Source: Heterohyrax brucei (Eukaryota > Chordata > Mammalia > Hyracoidea > Procaviidae). Taken from it: a stretch of 64,000 nt of DNA. The notes under the pieces were generated by a model. That model saw only the letters and a program-made list of their open reading frames with translations. It was not told the origin of the DNA and ran no database searches. Positions 1-11,532 of the stretch are shown here, piece by piece. The translations under genes were made by a program, and so were the position numbers. Positions within the stretch are counted from its first letter, which is position 1. Each line of letters opens with the position of its first letter. The stretch spans positions 5,695,501-5,759,500 of the forward strand of contig CM053143.1 of NCBI GenBank assembly GCA_028571685.1. Direction: 5' to 3'.

Positions 1-2150
1 TGTTCCACTGCATGGCAGTCAAAACAGACTGATACTGACACAGAAACAGATATATAGACCAGTGCAACAGAATAGAAAATCCAGAAATATCACCATACTC
101 CTATGAACAGCAGAGATTTGACAAAGGCCCAAGAGTTGTAAACCGGGGTGAAAAAACAGTCTCTTTAACAAATGGTGTTGGCAAAACTGGATAGCCATCT
201 GCAAAAAACTAAAGAAGACTGATATCTTACACCTGACACAAAAACTAGCTCAAAATGAACCAAAGATCTAAATATCAAATCTAAAATACAAAGCTCATGC
301 AAGAAAAAATAGGGACAAAAATAGAAGTTCTAATATATGGCTTAGACAGAGGACAAAATCTTACCAACATGCACAAACAACAGAAGATAAAACAGCTAAA
401 AGGGAACTACTGAAAATCAAACACTTACGCTTATCTGAAGACTTCATCAAGAGAGTTAAAAGACTGTCTACAAAATGGGAAAAAAATATTTGGCAACTAC
501 ATATCAAATCTGTGCCTAATTTCTATAATACAAGATGCTTCAAAATACCAACAAGAAAAAGACAAATGACACAATTAAACAATGGGCAAAGGACATAGAC
601 ACTTTACCAAAGGCATTCTGGCAGCCAAAAGACGTGAGGAAATGATCACAATCGTTAGTTATTAAAGAAACCCAAATCAAAACTACAATGTGATACCATC
701 TCACCCCAATGAGATTGGCAACAATCCAAATAACACAAAACAGCAAGTGCTCGAGAGGCTGTGGAGAGATTGGAACTCTCCTGCATTGCCCGTGGGAATG
801 CAAGATGGTACCTCTTATTTGGAAAGCAAATTGGTGCTTTCTTAAAAAGCTAGAAATAGAATACCGTATGACCCAGCAATCCCACTGCTTGGAATATATC
901 CTACAAAAATAAGGGTTGTCACATGAACACATACATGCTCACAAATGTTTATTGTAGAGCAGTCCACAGTAACAATAAGATAAAAATTAGCCTAGGAGCC
1001 CATCAACACATGAACAGATAAACGAACTATGGTATATGTACACAATGGAACATTACGCAATGATAAAGAACAATGATGTTTTTGGGAAGCATCTCATAGC
1101 CTGTTATCCACTAGAAGACATGCTGAGTGAAATTAGTCAGCTGCAAAATGACAAGTATTTATGAGACCACTATTGTAAGGACTTAAAAAGGATTTAGGCA
1201 CGGAAGACTCTTTGATGTCTACAAGGGTGGGGAGGGAGGCAGAGGGTTGGTCACAGATAGTCAATATGAATTCAGTTATATGAAGGGTGTGACAGCACTC
1301 AGTAGGAGGTAGGTCAGCATAAATGGACCACATGATAAACTAAAAGATTTTCTAAATTCAACTCAATATTTCACAGGATAGAGTAGTTTGGACAGGTTTC
1401 TGGGGGCTGTGTTTTCGGGGGACATCAAGGTCAGTTGGCATAACTAACCTTTTGTTCAGAGAGTCTTCTGTACACCATATTGGGGAATGATCTCTCGGTC
1501 TAAAAGCCAGAAACCTCCCACCTGAGGAGTACCAGCTCATCCCAAACCATCTGGAACAGATGACAAGAGAACATCAAGAACACAAGGAAAAATGAGCCCA
1601 GCAGATAGAAAGACCCTTATGATTGAGAGACTACAGCAGCATAAGATCAGCAGAATCAGATGGTGCTCCAGCTACCACCAAAGATAGCCTTGATAAGGGA
1701 CACAGTGTAGAGTCCCTGACATAACAAGGTGTGCAGATCAAGAAATCTACTAAAAGACCAGAACTGCTAGTACAGCAACCTGGAGGGTCTCCTGGGAACA
1801 TGGCACCTAGACTTGCTTCTGCCCCAGACCTGAAACCAGTACTGGGGTCAACACTTCAAACTAAGAATAGACAGGACTTGGGGACACAGTGTGAGCATGT
1901 GGTGTGTGTACTTTATGGTTTTATACATTCATAGAAGGCTGTCTTACTCTTTCTAGATGGAAGAGGAGAGGGTAGAGAGGAGGTGACAGGTGTTCATTGG
2001 GAGGATACTAGTAGTAAAGAGTGAAAAGCGAGAGTGTGCTGTCACAGGGTGGGAAGAACAGGTAGGAGTCGTAGAGAGGTGGGTATGCAAAATTGACTTG
2101 GATTATATACTTTAACTTAGCCATAATGTAGAAAAAAGAAAATTAAAGTA
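1..2150 (+). mobile_element. LINE-1, 3' part of ORF2 plus 3'UTR, cut by window start
   Basis: Positions 130-300 translate in broken frames to the L1 ORF2 C-terminal region (LFNKW.W.NW, then [16 protein letters not shown]). From about 660 comes the L1 tail common to mammals (tctcaccccaatgagattgg, then gtggagagattggaactctc, then ggtatatgtacacaatggaa near 1030). From about 1130 follows a lineage-specific 3'UTR ending near 2150 in an A-rich tail. The same 3'UTR recurs at 21.7-22.7, 28.2-28.9 and, antisense, 36.6-38.2 kb. Many stops and indels; not functional. Confidence 0.85.
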
Positions 2151-2171
2151 ATCATGCTTCTCACTAGAACT

Positions 2172-2316
2172 ACGACTTCTCAATATTTATTTTAAGAATT
2201 TTACCCCTAGATACTTTTTAACTCGGTACTAAAGTCACTCCTGAAGTTCACCCTCAGCCGAAGATTAGACAGCCTGTCTAATGTTAAAATTCTTAAGATA
2301 AATATTGTGAAGTCAT
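2172..2316. repeat. Inverted repeat, 32-bp arms
   Basis: Arm 2172-2203 and arm 2285-2316 are reverse complements at 29 of 32 positions (core 'caatattta.ttaagaatttta'). The 81-bp loop is the first block of the unnamed repeat. The arms do not belong to any recognised terminal repeat. Confidence 0.85.
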
Positions 2317-2740
2317 GATTACAGTGAGAAATATGAGTGATTTAGTTTTCTTTAACAGCAATTTAAAAATGAGTCAGAATCTACTTGAAGGCAGTGGGTT
2401 GGGTTGGGTTGAGTTGCGTTGGGTTTGTAAGGTCAACAACAACACATGTGAGGAATGTGCCTCACAGTTCAATCATGTGTATGTGATCTGTGGATATCCC
2501 AGCCCAAATGTAAAGACAAGACAGGAAGAGGCAGGAAAACTGGAAGAATGGAAACAGGAAACCCCAGGTGGAGAAGTCTAGCATGTTGATACATTGCAAG
2601 GATGGCAACCAACCAACATCAACCAAAAAACTTATGTATTAACTGTTTTATGAGAAACTAGTTTGTTCTGTAAATTTCTCCTAAAGTACAATTTAAAAAA
2701 GGAATTTTCATAATGATATTATAAGTATCCATTTTTCAAG
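2200..2740 (+). mobile_element. Unnamed LINE-tail-like repeat, interrupted
   Basis: Two blocks (about 2210-2280 and 2490-2700) match two blocks of the repeat at 51905-52003 + 52563-52796: 'cactcctgaagttc' and 'gagaaactagtttgttctgta', ending in an A-rich tail. I take it for a non-LTR element 3' end of an afrotherian family but cannot name it. Between the blocks lie an inverted-repeat arm and a short SINE tail. Confidence 0.5.
2366..2435 (+). mobile_element. AfroSINE 3' tail fragment with GGGTT expansion
   Basis: 'atgagtcagaatctacttg' followed by 'aaggcagtgggttgggtt' is the SINE 3' end without its tRNA-like head; the tail is expanded as repeated GGGTT units to about 2428. Confidence 0.65.
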
Positions 2741-3067
2741 TATCAAAAAATTAGTCTAATATCATTGTATCTATTTTCATCTTCATATTTAAAAGTTTGA
2801 CCATATCCAAAAGCTTAGTTTAGCTTGTAGATAATGTTTCAAAAAATGCATGTCTTTTGTTTCAGAACAAATTAAAATTTACTTAACTTAGGTTTATAGA
2901 TTTTCCAAAAATAGTAAAGCAAATTCTGACCATATAGAAAGTTAATTTTTTTTCTAAATTCATATAGGACTTTTGAATGTAGTTTACTACCAATAATTTG
3001 TGCCTCTTGTTAAACACACTCTAAAAAAAAAAAAATTCCAATTTGCACCATCTATAATATTATAATA

Positions 3068-3224
3068 GAAATCTTGGTGGCCTACGAGTTAAGCGCTGCC
3101 AGTCAAAAGGTCAGCAGTTTGAATTCACCAGGCACTCCTTGGGAAGTCTGTGGGGCAGTTCTATTCTGTCCTGTGGGTTCACTATGAGTCAGAAGGTCAC
3201 CTTCAGTGTGTTTGGTTTTTGGTT
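3068..3224 (+). mobile_element. AfroSINE, short type
   Basis: Complete: head 'cttggtggcctacgagttaa', B-box-like 'cagtttgaattc', body 'actccttgggaagtctgtgg', 'tctgtcctgtgggttcacta' and tail 'gtgtttggtttttggttt'. Diverged from consensus. Confidence 0.9.
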
Positions 3225-3516
3225 TATTATTATATCACCATTGATATGATAATGTGATAAACAGCATCAATCAAAAATGAAGCTACTTTGAGTACTAAAT
3301 ATACATACCATAGTAGAAAATAAATAAGATTAGTTCTTGTAATAAAATTAGTACCCATATCAGTTTCCTAAATGTTATGGTATAAATTAACATCCAAGGG
3401 AAACACTTCTTTATTCATTAGTTAAGGATTTGAAACTGCAAATTAATAAACCGGTGTGCCTAAGAACTTTTTTTTTTAGGTCATGTATAGTTTTATTTCT
3501 GTTTCAAGAGTAATGA

Positions 3517-3946
3517 CATATGTGAGGCTCAACAATTAAGTCCACGAACTTAACTGTGCTGAGTGCTACGTATTTCATTGCTGAGTCTCACTGCGGTCAC
3601 TTTCAAAGTACTCTCCTACAGAAGCTATACACCCATGCCAGTGCCTAGTCCATCCTTCAAAGCAATTTTGGTACTCTTTCTGGAATGAACATTGCTCATG
3701 GTAGCATGGTGGTGCATTGGGAAGTTCATGAACTTAGTTGTATAGTGTTCTGTGAGGAAATTTTTAGCCAGTAAACAAGTAACTGTATTAGAACACCTTC
3801 CCTAGTCACCTGAACTGGCCCCCAATGACTTTACCGGAAGATAAAGGAAATACTGAAAGGAAGATATTTTGATGATATTCAGGACATCAAGGGTAAGACA
3901 ATGGCAGCTGTGATGGGCATTCCAGAGAAAGAGTTTCAAAATTGCT
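3517..3946 (+). mobile_element. Palindromic mariner-derived element, copy 1 (right end truncated)
   Basis: 3517-3690 is the antisense of a mariner transposase C-terminus (the complementary strand reads QNCFEGWTRHWHGCIAS in frame) preceded by a terminal-repeat-like 'tgtgaggctcaacaattaag'. 3693-3946 is sense sequence of the same gene (ELAPNDF, then LKGRYFDDIQDIKGKT, then EKEFQNC), which stops at 'attgct' 3946. So the same C-terminal segment faces outward at both ends. Stops and frameshifts throughout; non-autonomous. Confidence 0.75.
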
Positions 3947-4119
3947 GAATTTAAAGAAGAACTATTATTGAGCCTGTGGGGAGAGGAGGAGGGCCTAATA
4001 GTCGTCACCATGGATATGCAAGTAACTAAAGTTTCCTGGCAGTTAACTAAGTTTGACAGAACGCACCAGGATTCATCGTCCTCTCTCCAACCTGCTGTCT
4101 GTAGCTTTTTAAAACATCA

Positions 4120-4185
4120 CTAGACAAGAGTTACCATGACTCACAATGGATTCAACGGCAACAGGTTTGGGTTTGGGGGACTTTT
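4120..4185 (+). mobile_element. AfroSINE 3' tail fragment
   Basis: 'ttaccatgactcacaatgga' then 'ttcaacggcaacaggtttgg': the SINE end only, head missing. Confidence 0.55.
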
Positions 4186-4189
4186 GGGG

Positions 4190-5472
4190 TTTTTTCAATC
4201 TTACCATGCACATCTCTAGATACCAGGTGACAGGACAGAAAGCCTAAGGTGGCCCGTTCAGTGGTTGGTCACAGTCTCAGAAACAGCCCACTAGATCTGT
4301 CCATTAAACTCACTTCCAGTGCCCCACCCTGGTCCTGCCTGCCCTCTTTTTCTCTTTATTGTCATTAGTACCTAATTCCCTTCTAAGTTTTTGATAGTCT
4401 CTGTTTAATTCTTCATGTTTCTGATTTGAATTTCCCCCAGATTCACTTGGCTTCATTCTGTGACTTGTGCTTCACACCATGACTGAAGCTTCGTCTAATA
4501 TCCTCTTCTACCGCTTCTGGATTGCAACATTTAAACACATCCGGCTTCTGTCTTGCGGCATTCCACTCAGAAAATTTCCTATACTCCTAAGCAGATCTGG
4601 TAAGATATTGGACACATGAAAGTATGTGATGAATACTTGCTGTGATTTTGATGGGCAGATTATACGGTAGCTGCCAAAACATGATAGAAATGAGAAGCTG
4701 CCAAGGCCATCCTTCATTACGTTTTACATACCCACATCCAATTCTGTGTTATGTTTTCGAAGTCTGGAAGGTACACTAGCTAAGAAATTTTCACCAACTA
4801 TTTTATGATAAGTTAACATAAGCAATAGCCAATTAAATGCATCATAATACCCTAGGAATTCATCCAAGCTCTAGTCATCCTAAAAGAATATTTGAAAGGA
4901 GAAGTAGGAGACACATTTGTATTTTCACAACTAGGATTCTTTATTCTAACACCTTCTTATTTCGGTAACATAGCGTGAAGAGTGTTTTATCACCCAGATG
5001 AAAGCAATAACAGAGAATCAATGTCTTCACAGAATAAAATCATAAATGTAATTGGATAATCAATTATTACTTTTTTGAATATTTACCATTACTACTATTG
5101 TGATGATAGTAGTTACTTCTCATGGTTTCCACAAACTCCACATTAAGCAGCTCACAAGCCCTGCCAATATTCTCTCTCAGCTTAACTTCAGTTAAATGGG
5201 TCGTTGAACTGAAGGCGTCTGTCTGACTACCACTTCATGTCCTCTTTTGCGTCCCTCACTCCTCATCTCTATCCCCCACCCCATTCTCTCTGTTTACACT
5301 CACTAACTCTGAAGATCTCAAGACATTTTCAGCCTCAGTACTGTTTTCTTTTATTCTTAATAGCCTAGGAAATTTCTGGAGTGTTGTAGACGTGACAAAA
5401 AAATTATCATAGTTTTATCTGTGAGCCAATTCTATGCATCCTACGTCTTCTAATAATGTGTCTTATACTCCT
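4190..5472. other. Unique-looking flank, no gene recognised
   Basis: AT-rich sequence with only short ORFs (longest about 69 codons, antisense near 4.5 kb) lacking any recognisable domain. No repeat family recognised. Confidence 0.5.
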
Positions 5473-5640
5473 GGAAACCCTGGTGGCACAGTAGTTAAGT
5501 GCTGACATCTACTAACCAAAGGATTGGCAGTTCAAATCTGTCAGGTGCTCCTTGGAAACTCTGTAGAGTAGCTCTACTCTGATCTATAGGGTTGCTGTGA
5601 GTCAGAATCAACTCAATAGCAGTGGGCTTGGTTTTTGGTT
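5473..5640 (+). mobile_element. AfroSINE, short type, full length
   Basis: Good copy: A-box region 'ggtggcacagtagttaag', B-box region 'ggcagttcaaatctg', 'gctccttggaaactctgtag', tail 'agtgggcttggtttttggtt'. Confidence 0.95.
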
Positions 5641-5654
5641 ATACTACCTTCTAG

Positions 5655-5751
5655 CCCAACGGCCACTCCTTGGAAACTCATGGGATAGTTATACTCTGTG
5701 CTATAGGTTTGCTGAGAGTTAGAATTGACCTGAAGGCAACAGTTTTATTTC
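5655..5751 (+). mobile_element. AfroSINE, 5'-truncated, with 9-bp TSD
   Basis: 'ccactccttggaaactcatg' to 'aaggcaacagttttatttc', flanked by identical 'accttctag' at 5646-5654 and 5752-5760. Inserted only a few bases after the previous SINE, same strand. Confidence 0.88.
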
Positions 5752-5760
5752 ACCTTCTAG

Positions 5761-6723
5761 TCATCAATATAAGCACATAAGCTAGTCTCAGGTGGTTGTA
5801 AGATCCCATTTTCCTAGATAGATTACTTTATTTAGGGAAGAGCATATGTCCTTAAATCAGAGAGTTGTACCAGCCGTCCTTAAATTAAGCTAGGAGATCA
5901 TTCCTTACTTTAGAAATCCTGGACCTGAAAATATGAAAACTAAAACCTACCAGCAGCTACTGTCTCACCTCACAGAGAAAGTCTATCTAACATAGGAGAA
6001 AATAAAGCAAAGAGAAACAGACAAAAGTGGTTATCAGGGAGAGGGAGGAAGCAAAGGAGGGAAAGAGAGACAGAAACAGATACATACACAGAGAGACTAG
6101 ATGACCTTCGCTGAGCTGGATTTCTATCACCTGCTCACCAATGAGTCTTTTCTAATACAAATAGAGTGGGCTATCATAAGTAAGGATGACAAAAATGTGA
6201 AAATAACTGAACTGGTAAGGGATGGGAAGCAATGAGGATTCCTCCTCCATCCCAATATATGCCAGGTTGTGCTATAGTAAAAGATAAAAATAAAAAAGAG
6301 CTCCCACAAACATTTATCTTCTCCCATGCTGGTCTAGAAGTTAGCAACTTAGTTATTTACTTTGAAAGCACCTGATTAAGCTATCATACTTTGCATCTTG
6401 GGACTAGGGCATTGTTCACCACTCTCTGCTTTTTTCCCACCACAATTGTACAAATGTTTGTCAAGATAGAATCCTATCATTCTAGGAGCCTAAGTGATCA
6501 CAGTGGGTTCCATTTTTTACTGCAGCATAATCTCATATAAGCTAGTTGATTCAGAAATTGCTAACTAGATGTGGTGTCTGGTCATAACAAGAAAAACAAA
6601 ATGTATAGCATTGGTTTAAAGACCAGGTGACAGGCAAGATGGAAACTGTTATCAGAAGATGTATAGATAATGTTCTATGTCAAATAGTGACATAGAATAC
6701 AGCAATAATGCCATTTGTGGTGA
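5761..6723. other. No gene or named repeat seen
   Basis: A purine-rich patch lies at about 5995-6095 (gagagggagg, gaaagagagacagaaacaga). Remaining sequence is unremarkable. Confidence 0.5.
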
Positions 6724-6889
6724 TCCAGAAACACTGGTGATGTAGTGGTAAAGTGCTACATCTGCTAACCGGAAGGTTAGCAGTTTGAATCCACCAGGTG
6801 CTCCTTGGAAACTCTACTGGGCAGCTCTACTCTGTCCTATATGTAGGGTCACTATGAGTCAAAATCAGCTTGGTATTAGTGGGTTTCTG
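6724..6889 (+). mobile_element. AfroSINE, short type
   Basis: Head 'aacactggtgatgtagtgg', B-box-like 'agcagtttgaatccacc', body 'gctccttggaaactctactg', tail degraded to 'attagtgggtttctgatg'. Confidence 0.92.
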
Positions 6890-7700
6890 ATGATCTGGCA
6901 AGTAGGTAGTGTACCTAAGGAACATAGTTCCCTAGGACAAGGGATTACAGAAATTTAGCAATGGGTGTTGGTTCCTGTTGTCTCTATTTTACAAGATTTT
7001 ACAGAAAGACAATGAGCTTAGTACACTATTGGCCTGTTTAAAAAAAAAAAAAATGAAATGGAGCCCAGAAATTCAGGACTTGCAGAATTGGAAGCACTGT
7101 GCTTGTCAACCACAAGCAGTAAAAGGTAAAATGGAAAACTTCTTTTAACAACAAAGGACAATCAAAATCAGCCTCACAGTAAAGATCAAATTAAAGTTAT
7201 GATCATTACACCCATTATTAAAGCCTCTAAAGAATCTAAAACCTCTAAAAGTACAGTCCCAGCTAAGAGTGTGGTTCTATAAAGTCTATAAATCTGACCA
7301 AATGGCTCAGGAAAAAGACAAAGGATGAAACTTCCACACCAAAACTCAATGGACTGATGTTTAACTGCAACTAAGTCATTAAATCAGAGAAATACAGAAA
7401 GCATAGTGGCAAAAAACAACATAACAAGTCATGAAATAATGTCCTCAAACCTCCTCTGAGAAAAGAATTGTATAGGTGGCTATTGACACCTGATACTAAT
7501 TGGAATAAAATAAGAAAGCCAACTAAGTCCCTGCAAAAGTTACACTACTATGAAAACTATCTGCTTGAAGTTTTCAAAATGAAGAGTTATTATCTGATTC
7601 ACAAAACAACCTTTGGAGTCTCCAACCAACCGAAGACAGAAAAAAAGTTGTGATAAGTTCTTATTCCCCAAGGAAAGCATATGTTCCATTGTCAACTGTG
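6890..7700. other. No gene or named repeat seen
   Basis: A short A-run at about 7041-7053. An 86-codon antisense ORF at 7540-7800 partly overlaps the next SINE and is not gene-like. Confidence 0.5.
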
Positions 7701-7713
7701 GATGTAGCCAATT

Positions 7714-7856
7714 CCCAAAACCCATTGCCACTGAGTCAACCGTACAGGACAGAATAGAAATGCCCCATAGAGTTTCCAAGGAGTAGCTTGTAGATTCCAA
7801 CTGCCAGCCTTTTAATTAACAGCTGTAGCACTTAACCACTATGCCACCTGAACTCT
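7714..7856 (-). mobile_element. AfroSINE, antisense, with 13-bp TSD
   Basis: Reverse-strand SINE ('cccattgccactgagtcaac' to 'cttaaccactatgccacctg') flanked by identical 'gatgtagccaatt' at 7701-7713 and 7857-7869. The perfect 13-bp TSD fixes the boundaries. Confidence 0.95.
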
Positions 7857-7869
7857 GATGTAGCCAATT

Positions 7870-8823
7870 AGAACTGTACAAAGAAAGAACCTTCCAAACC
7901 AAGGCCACGGAGAAAAACGGACTACAGAAACTTTCTCAGAGTACAGATTCTAGGTCTAATTAAGGATTGCTTCCTACCTGCAGGGTAGAGAACCTCACTT
8001 TGTCTACCCAGAAGAATTTCAGAAGCCTACAGACAAGTGTCTGCAGTATTTCTCCTATCCTTCCCTTTCTAAAGAGAGTGTTTATGACAAGCTTCTTGCC
8101 TGTTCCCACACTGCATATTAAGGCAACAGGTAATTCTTCCTCTAATTCATAGCTGTTTGATCAAGAGAACCCACATCTGGATGTCATGTAGGAACTCCCT
8201 ACACCGTATCACCTAGAAATCCTACACTTTGCACTGGGTACTCTGCATAAGCTGTCATCCGGCACAGCCAAAAGTGTTATTTGACTTCGGAACTGTGCCC
8301 TGAAAAAGAGACTAATGTATTATGTCTATGGATTATCAGAGGGCAGACTGACTTTGTCACTAGTGTTGTTAATCAAACTGCTTCTGGCTTTCCTTCTTCT
8401 GGGCACCTGGCTGGATTGTCCTTCCCTTCCACCTTTGAAGTTAGGCCAATGAAGTGTGCTATGGATTACTTCCAGGTAGAATAGTTAAGAACCAGTGCCT
8501 AATTTGTCATTTTACCCTTTTCCTGCTTTGACACACACTAAAATTACCTAAAATACATTTTTACCAAGGCTCTCAAGGAGTTCAGATTGATTCCTTGCAC
8601 ACTAAGGATTAAAGAAGATATGGCAGGGTATTGGAGAGACACATCAATATGGAACCAGCTTCAGCCAGTATAGGAGGGACTGATGAGCAGAGACCCCAAC
8701 TGACCTATGGTAGTTAAAATATTAAGTGTCTGAGAAATAAACATCAGCTGATTTGAGCTACAAAGACTTCACAGTTGTATTTTATTACAGCCAAAACTCA
8801 TCTATACTGCTTGATACTGAAAA
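7870..8823. other. Unique-looking stretch, one possible old repeat
   Basis: 8420-8480 ('aggccaatgaagtgtgct') resembles an old interspersed repeat I cannot name. ORFs of 61-67 codons show no domain. Confidence 0.4.
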
Positions 8824-8980
8824 TCAAACCCACTGCCATAAGTTGATTCCAACTCATAGCGACCATACAGGACAGAGTAGAACTGCTCCATAGAGTTATC
8901 AAGGAACCCCTGGTGGATTCAAACTGCAGACCTTTGGTTTAGCAGATGTAGCAGCTAACCACTATGCCACGGGGCTTTCT
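8824..8980 (-). mobile_element. AfroSINE, antisense
   Basis: 'caaacccactgccataagtt', then 'gaccatacaggacagagtag', then 'tagcagctaaccactatgcc': complete reverse-strand short-type SINE. Confidence 0.93.
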
Positions 8981-9461
8981 GTACTGGTTGACAGACCTTC
9001 ATAAAAGCAAAAGGATAGAACAAAGAACTTTATTAACAGAGGTCTTTTCTGCAAAGACCACTATAGGCCAGATAATGACATTCCCGAAGCACTGTGAACG
9101 TTCAATTCTGTACCCAAACTTAAAGTTAGTGCCCCGACAAGGAAGAGGAATACCAGGAGGAGACAGAGATATGAGGAAACTGTAACTTCCAAATCTTCCT
9201 CCCAGTTGTCCCCCGGGACAATTATCCCGGCCACATGAACCCAACCTTTGCCTGAAGCAGACATCAAGATAGCAGCCTTTAAACTGGGGGTGAAGTACTC
9301 TAGCAGATGCTAAAAGGAGGCCTGCAAAGACAGAACCCGGGTTCATTGATCATGATTCTAAAATATTTGATTAATAGTTAACAGAGTATACCAAAGATGA
9401 AGACACTGGCAGCCTATTAGGATTTTAAAGGTCTTATACCAGCAGGGAGTGCCTGAGCCTG
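8981..9461. other. No gene recognised; overlapping antisense ORFs
   Basis: Two antisense ORFs (115 and 68 codons) overlap a 73-codon sense ORF here. None has a recognisable motif; the longest begins outside any promoter signal I can see. Treated as chance ORFs. Confidence 0.45.
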
Positions 9462-9650
9462 AACTTGATCCAAAGCCAAAACCAAAACAGTTACCAAAAG
9501 CACTCTCCACAGTATCTTCAAGGTTGTGATATTTGGGAAACGTATCGCCCGAGTTTTCTTTCGAAGGGAAACTCTAGGTTGGTTTGAACTACCAGCCTTC
9601 TGGCTAGTTATAAAATCCTTAATCATTTGTGCCATCCAGAGATTCCTTGA
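9462..9650 (-). mobile_element. AfroSINE-like, antisense, diverged
   Basis: 'gatccaaagccaaaacca' is the reversed tail; 'gtttgaactaccagccttct' and 'gtgccatccagagattcctt' are the reversed head of the longer SINE type. The centre is strongly diverged. Confidence 0.6.
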
Positions 9651-9662
9651 ACCAGATCAGTG

Positions 9663-9701
9663 CTTCTCAATCATTGCTCCGCGGCAGGAATGATTGAGAA
9701 G
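9663..9701. repeat. Perfect 13-bp hairpin, hAT-like terminal motif
   Basis: 'cttctcaatcatt' (9663-9675) and 'aatgattgagaag' (9689-9701) are perfect reverse complements around a 13-nt GC-rich loop. The outer 'cagtgcttctcaa' resembles hAT-Charlie termini. Confidence 0.85.
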
Positions 9702-10364
9702 TTTTTACACATGCACCCTGAAAGCAGAAAACTAAAAACAATGCAGTCTATTCAGTTTAGAGGACTGTTTTATATTTGAACATTATATCTTAACTGTGTG
9801 GTATGAAAATGTTCTTATGTTTATAAAAAGATGGTGAAAAAGACAGAGTTTTTTTCATTGTCATTAATGTTTGTACTTGACAAAATTAGGTTTGGGAATC
9901 TTATGTTATCCCTACTGTCTTTATTTTACTCAGTTACAGAAACTTTTTCTAGACCATCAGGCCTAAGAACTATAGAAGGACTGTAAATCTTTGTATGTAT
10001 AATAGCCTGTGCTTAATTTAAATGATAATTTATAACTTACTGAAATCTTAAATTTCTCACACCATCCTTTACAAGTGTTCAGTATAATAGCTACCAGCTA
10101 CTGAGCACTTGAAACATCCACACTGAAGTGTGCTAAATATACAAAATACACACCATATTTCAAAGATTTAGTACCAAAGAAAAAAGAATAAAACATTTCA
10201 TTAACAAAGTTTATACTGATAGCATGTTGAAATGATTTTCTGATACATTGGATTAAACGAAATATATAATTAAAGTCCATTTCATTATATACTTTCACTT
10301 TTTTAATGTACTACTGGAAAAATTTTAAATACATTTGTGGTATGCATTGTATTTCCAGTGGATG
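9702..10364. other. No gene or named repeat seen
   Basis: AT-rich unique sequence; a 66-codon antisense ORF at 10098-10298 lacks features. Confidence 0.5.
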
Positions 10365-10427
10365 CTGTTGCTGTCTAGGGTCACTATGAGTCAAAACTGA
10401 CTCAGTGACAGTGGATTTGTTTTTTTG
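10365..10427 (+). mobile_element. AfroSINE 3' tail fragment
   Basis: 'ctagggtcactatgagtcaa' then 'cagtgacagtggatttg' without a head. Confidence 0.7.
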
Positions 10428-11120
10428 TTGTTTTACTGTTGCTCTGAAGTTAAAGTGTGCTTATGACTAACCATAATTAGGATTGTGTTTTTTCTGGTAA
10501 TGGCTTGCAGTTGCATGACCTTGCAGTCACACCAAACTATTATAGTTGATTTAAGTCTTTAAGTCAACAGTCTCACCTCATGACTAAAGCCTCTGTTTTC
10601 CCCCTAGTCTTTTCCATCCCTGACACTTCCATGCCCAGAAATTAGTATCAACTTTCGTATCTTATTTCCTATGTCTAAATTTATCAACCTCATGTCTGGC
10701 ACTCTCCAACACCTGACTTCCTCTTAGCTCTCCAACACTGTCTCCTGTCATTTGTTGGCTAAGACCCATGCTATCCTTCTGCTTATTGTGTGCTTCTCAT
10801 TACACTTGTCTTTGATGGAAAATGTGTGTCTATTACTTTCTGCCTTGTCATGCCCTTCTCTGTCTTCAACACTCACCACATAGCTTTTCATCCCCAAGAA
10901 ACTTTCCACAACTGACCCTGCCTGGATCTCTGTCTCAGTGATGCTGTTTCACATCTCCTCTAATGTTGAGCATGCATGGAACCAATTTGAACTCCTTGAG
11001 AGATTACCTAAAAATGTATTTTAAGTAATCTATAGATGTGCATTCTGTCTCCATAACTAATTTAGAAATTTATCTTCATAACAAGAGAAAGCTATAATTG
11101 ATCTAAAAGATCAACCAAAC
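10428..11120. other. Unique or very old repeat sequence
   Basis: 10600-10960 is pyrimidine-biased and may be an eroded L2/CR1 fragment; not secure. No ORF of note. Confidence 0.35.
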
Positions 11121-11245
11121 TGACCGTGTTTTACAAATAAGGCAACTGGAGACCAGAGCATTTAAGTGACTTATCAGAGGTTACATGAATGATCAGAGGC
11201 AAAATTGGGACTGGAACTCCTGATCTGCTACTGGTATTGCTTAAA
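11121..11245 (-). mobile_element. MIR SINE, antisense
   Basis: 'acaaataaggcaactggaga', then 'tttaagtgacttatcagagg' and 'ggaactcctgatctgctact' follow the MIR core read in reverse. Confidence 0.75.
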
Positions 11246-11474
11246 TGAGCCAAATTTCTTTTTCTATTCACCCCCCAGCATGCAGGAGATGCTCCTCATA
11301 TAAATCAAGTAGTGTCAAATGAGGTATGACAGTGCTAAAAGAGGAGAAAATTGTGGCTATCAGCTGATGTTCACTGTGATAAATAGGTATATAGAGGAAT
11401 AGACAGACACAGAGGGATAGAAAGAAAGGTAAGTACATAGGTATATAGGCAGACGATGCAGAGACAAAGAGATG

Positions 11475-11532
11475 TATGGATCACAATGATCCACAGCTGA
11501 TCACGGAGATGGCACAGGACAAGACAATGTTT
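11475..11532 (+). mobile_element. RTE LINE 3' fragment (doubtful)
   Basis: 'gagatggcacaggacaagac' followed by 'aatgttt' matches the RTE segment near its 3' end (compare 60570-60605). It abuts the next SINE. Confidence 0.4.

Noticed and set aside
5473-5560. A functional tRNA gene
   Set aside because: A- and B-box-like motifs are from the SINE head; no cloverleaf could be formed and the copy is repeated many times.
8999-9346. 115-codon antisense ORF
   Set aside because: No recognisable motif; overlapped by two other frames; composition like flanking DNA.
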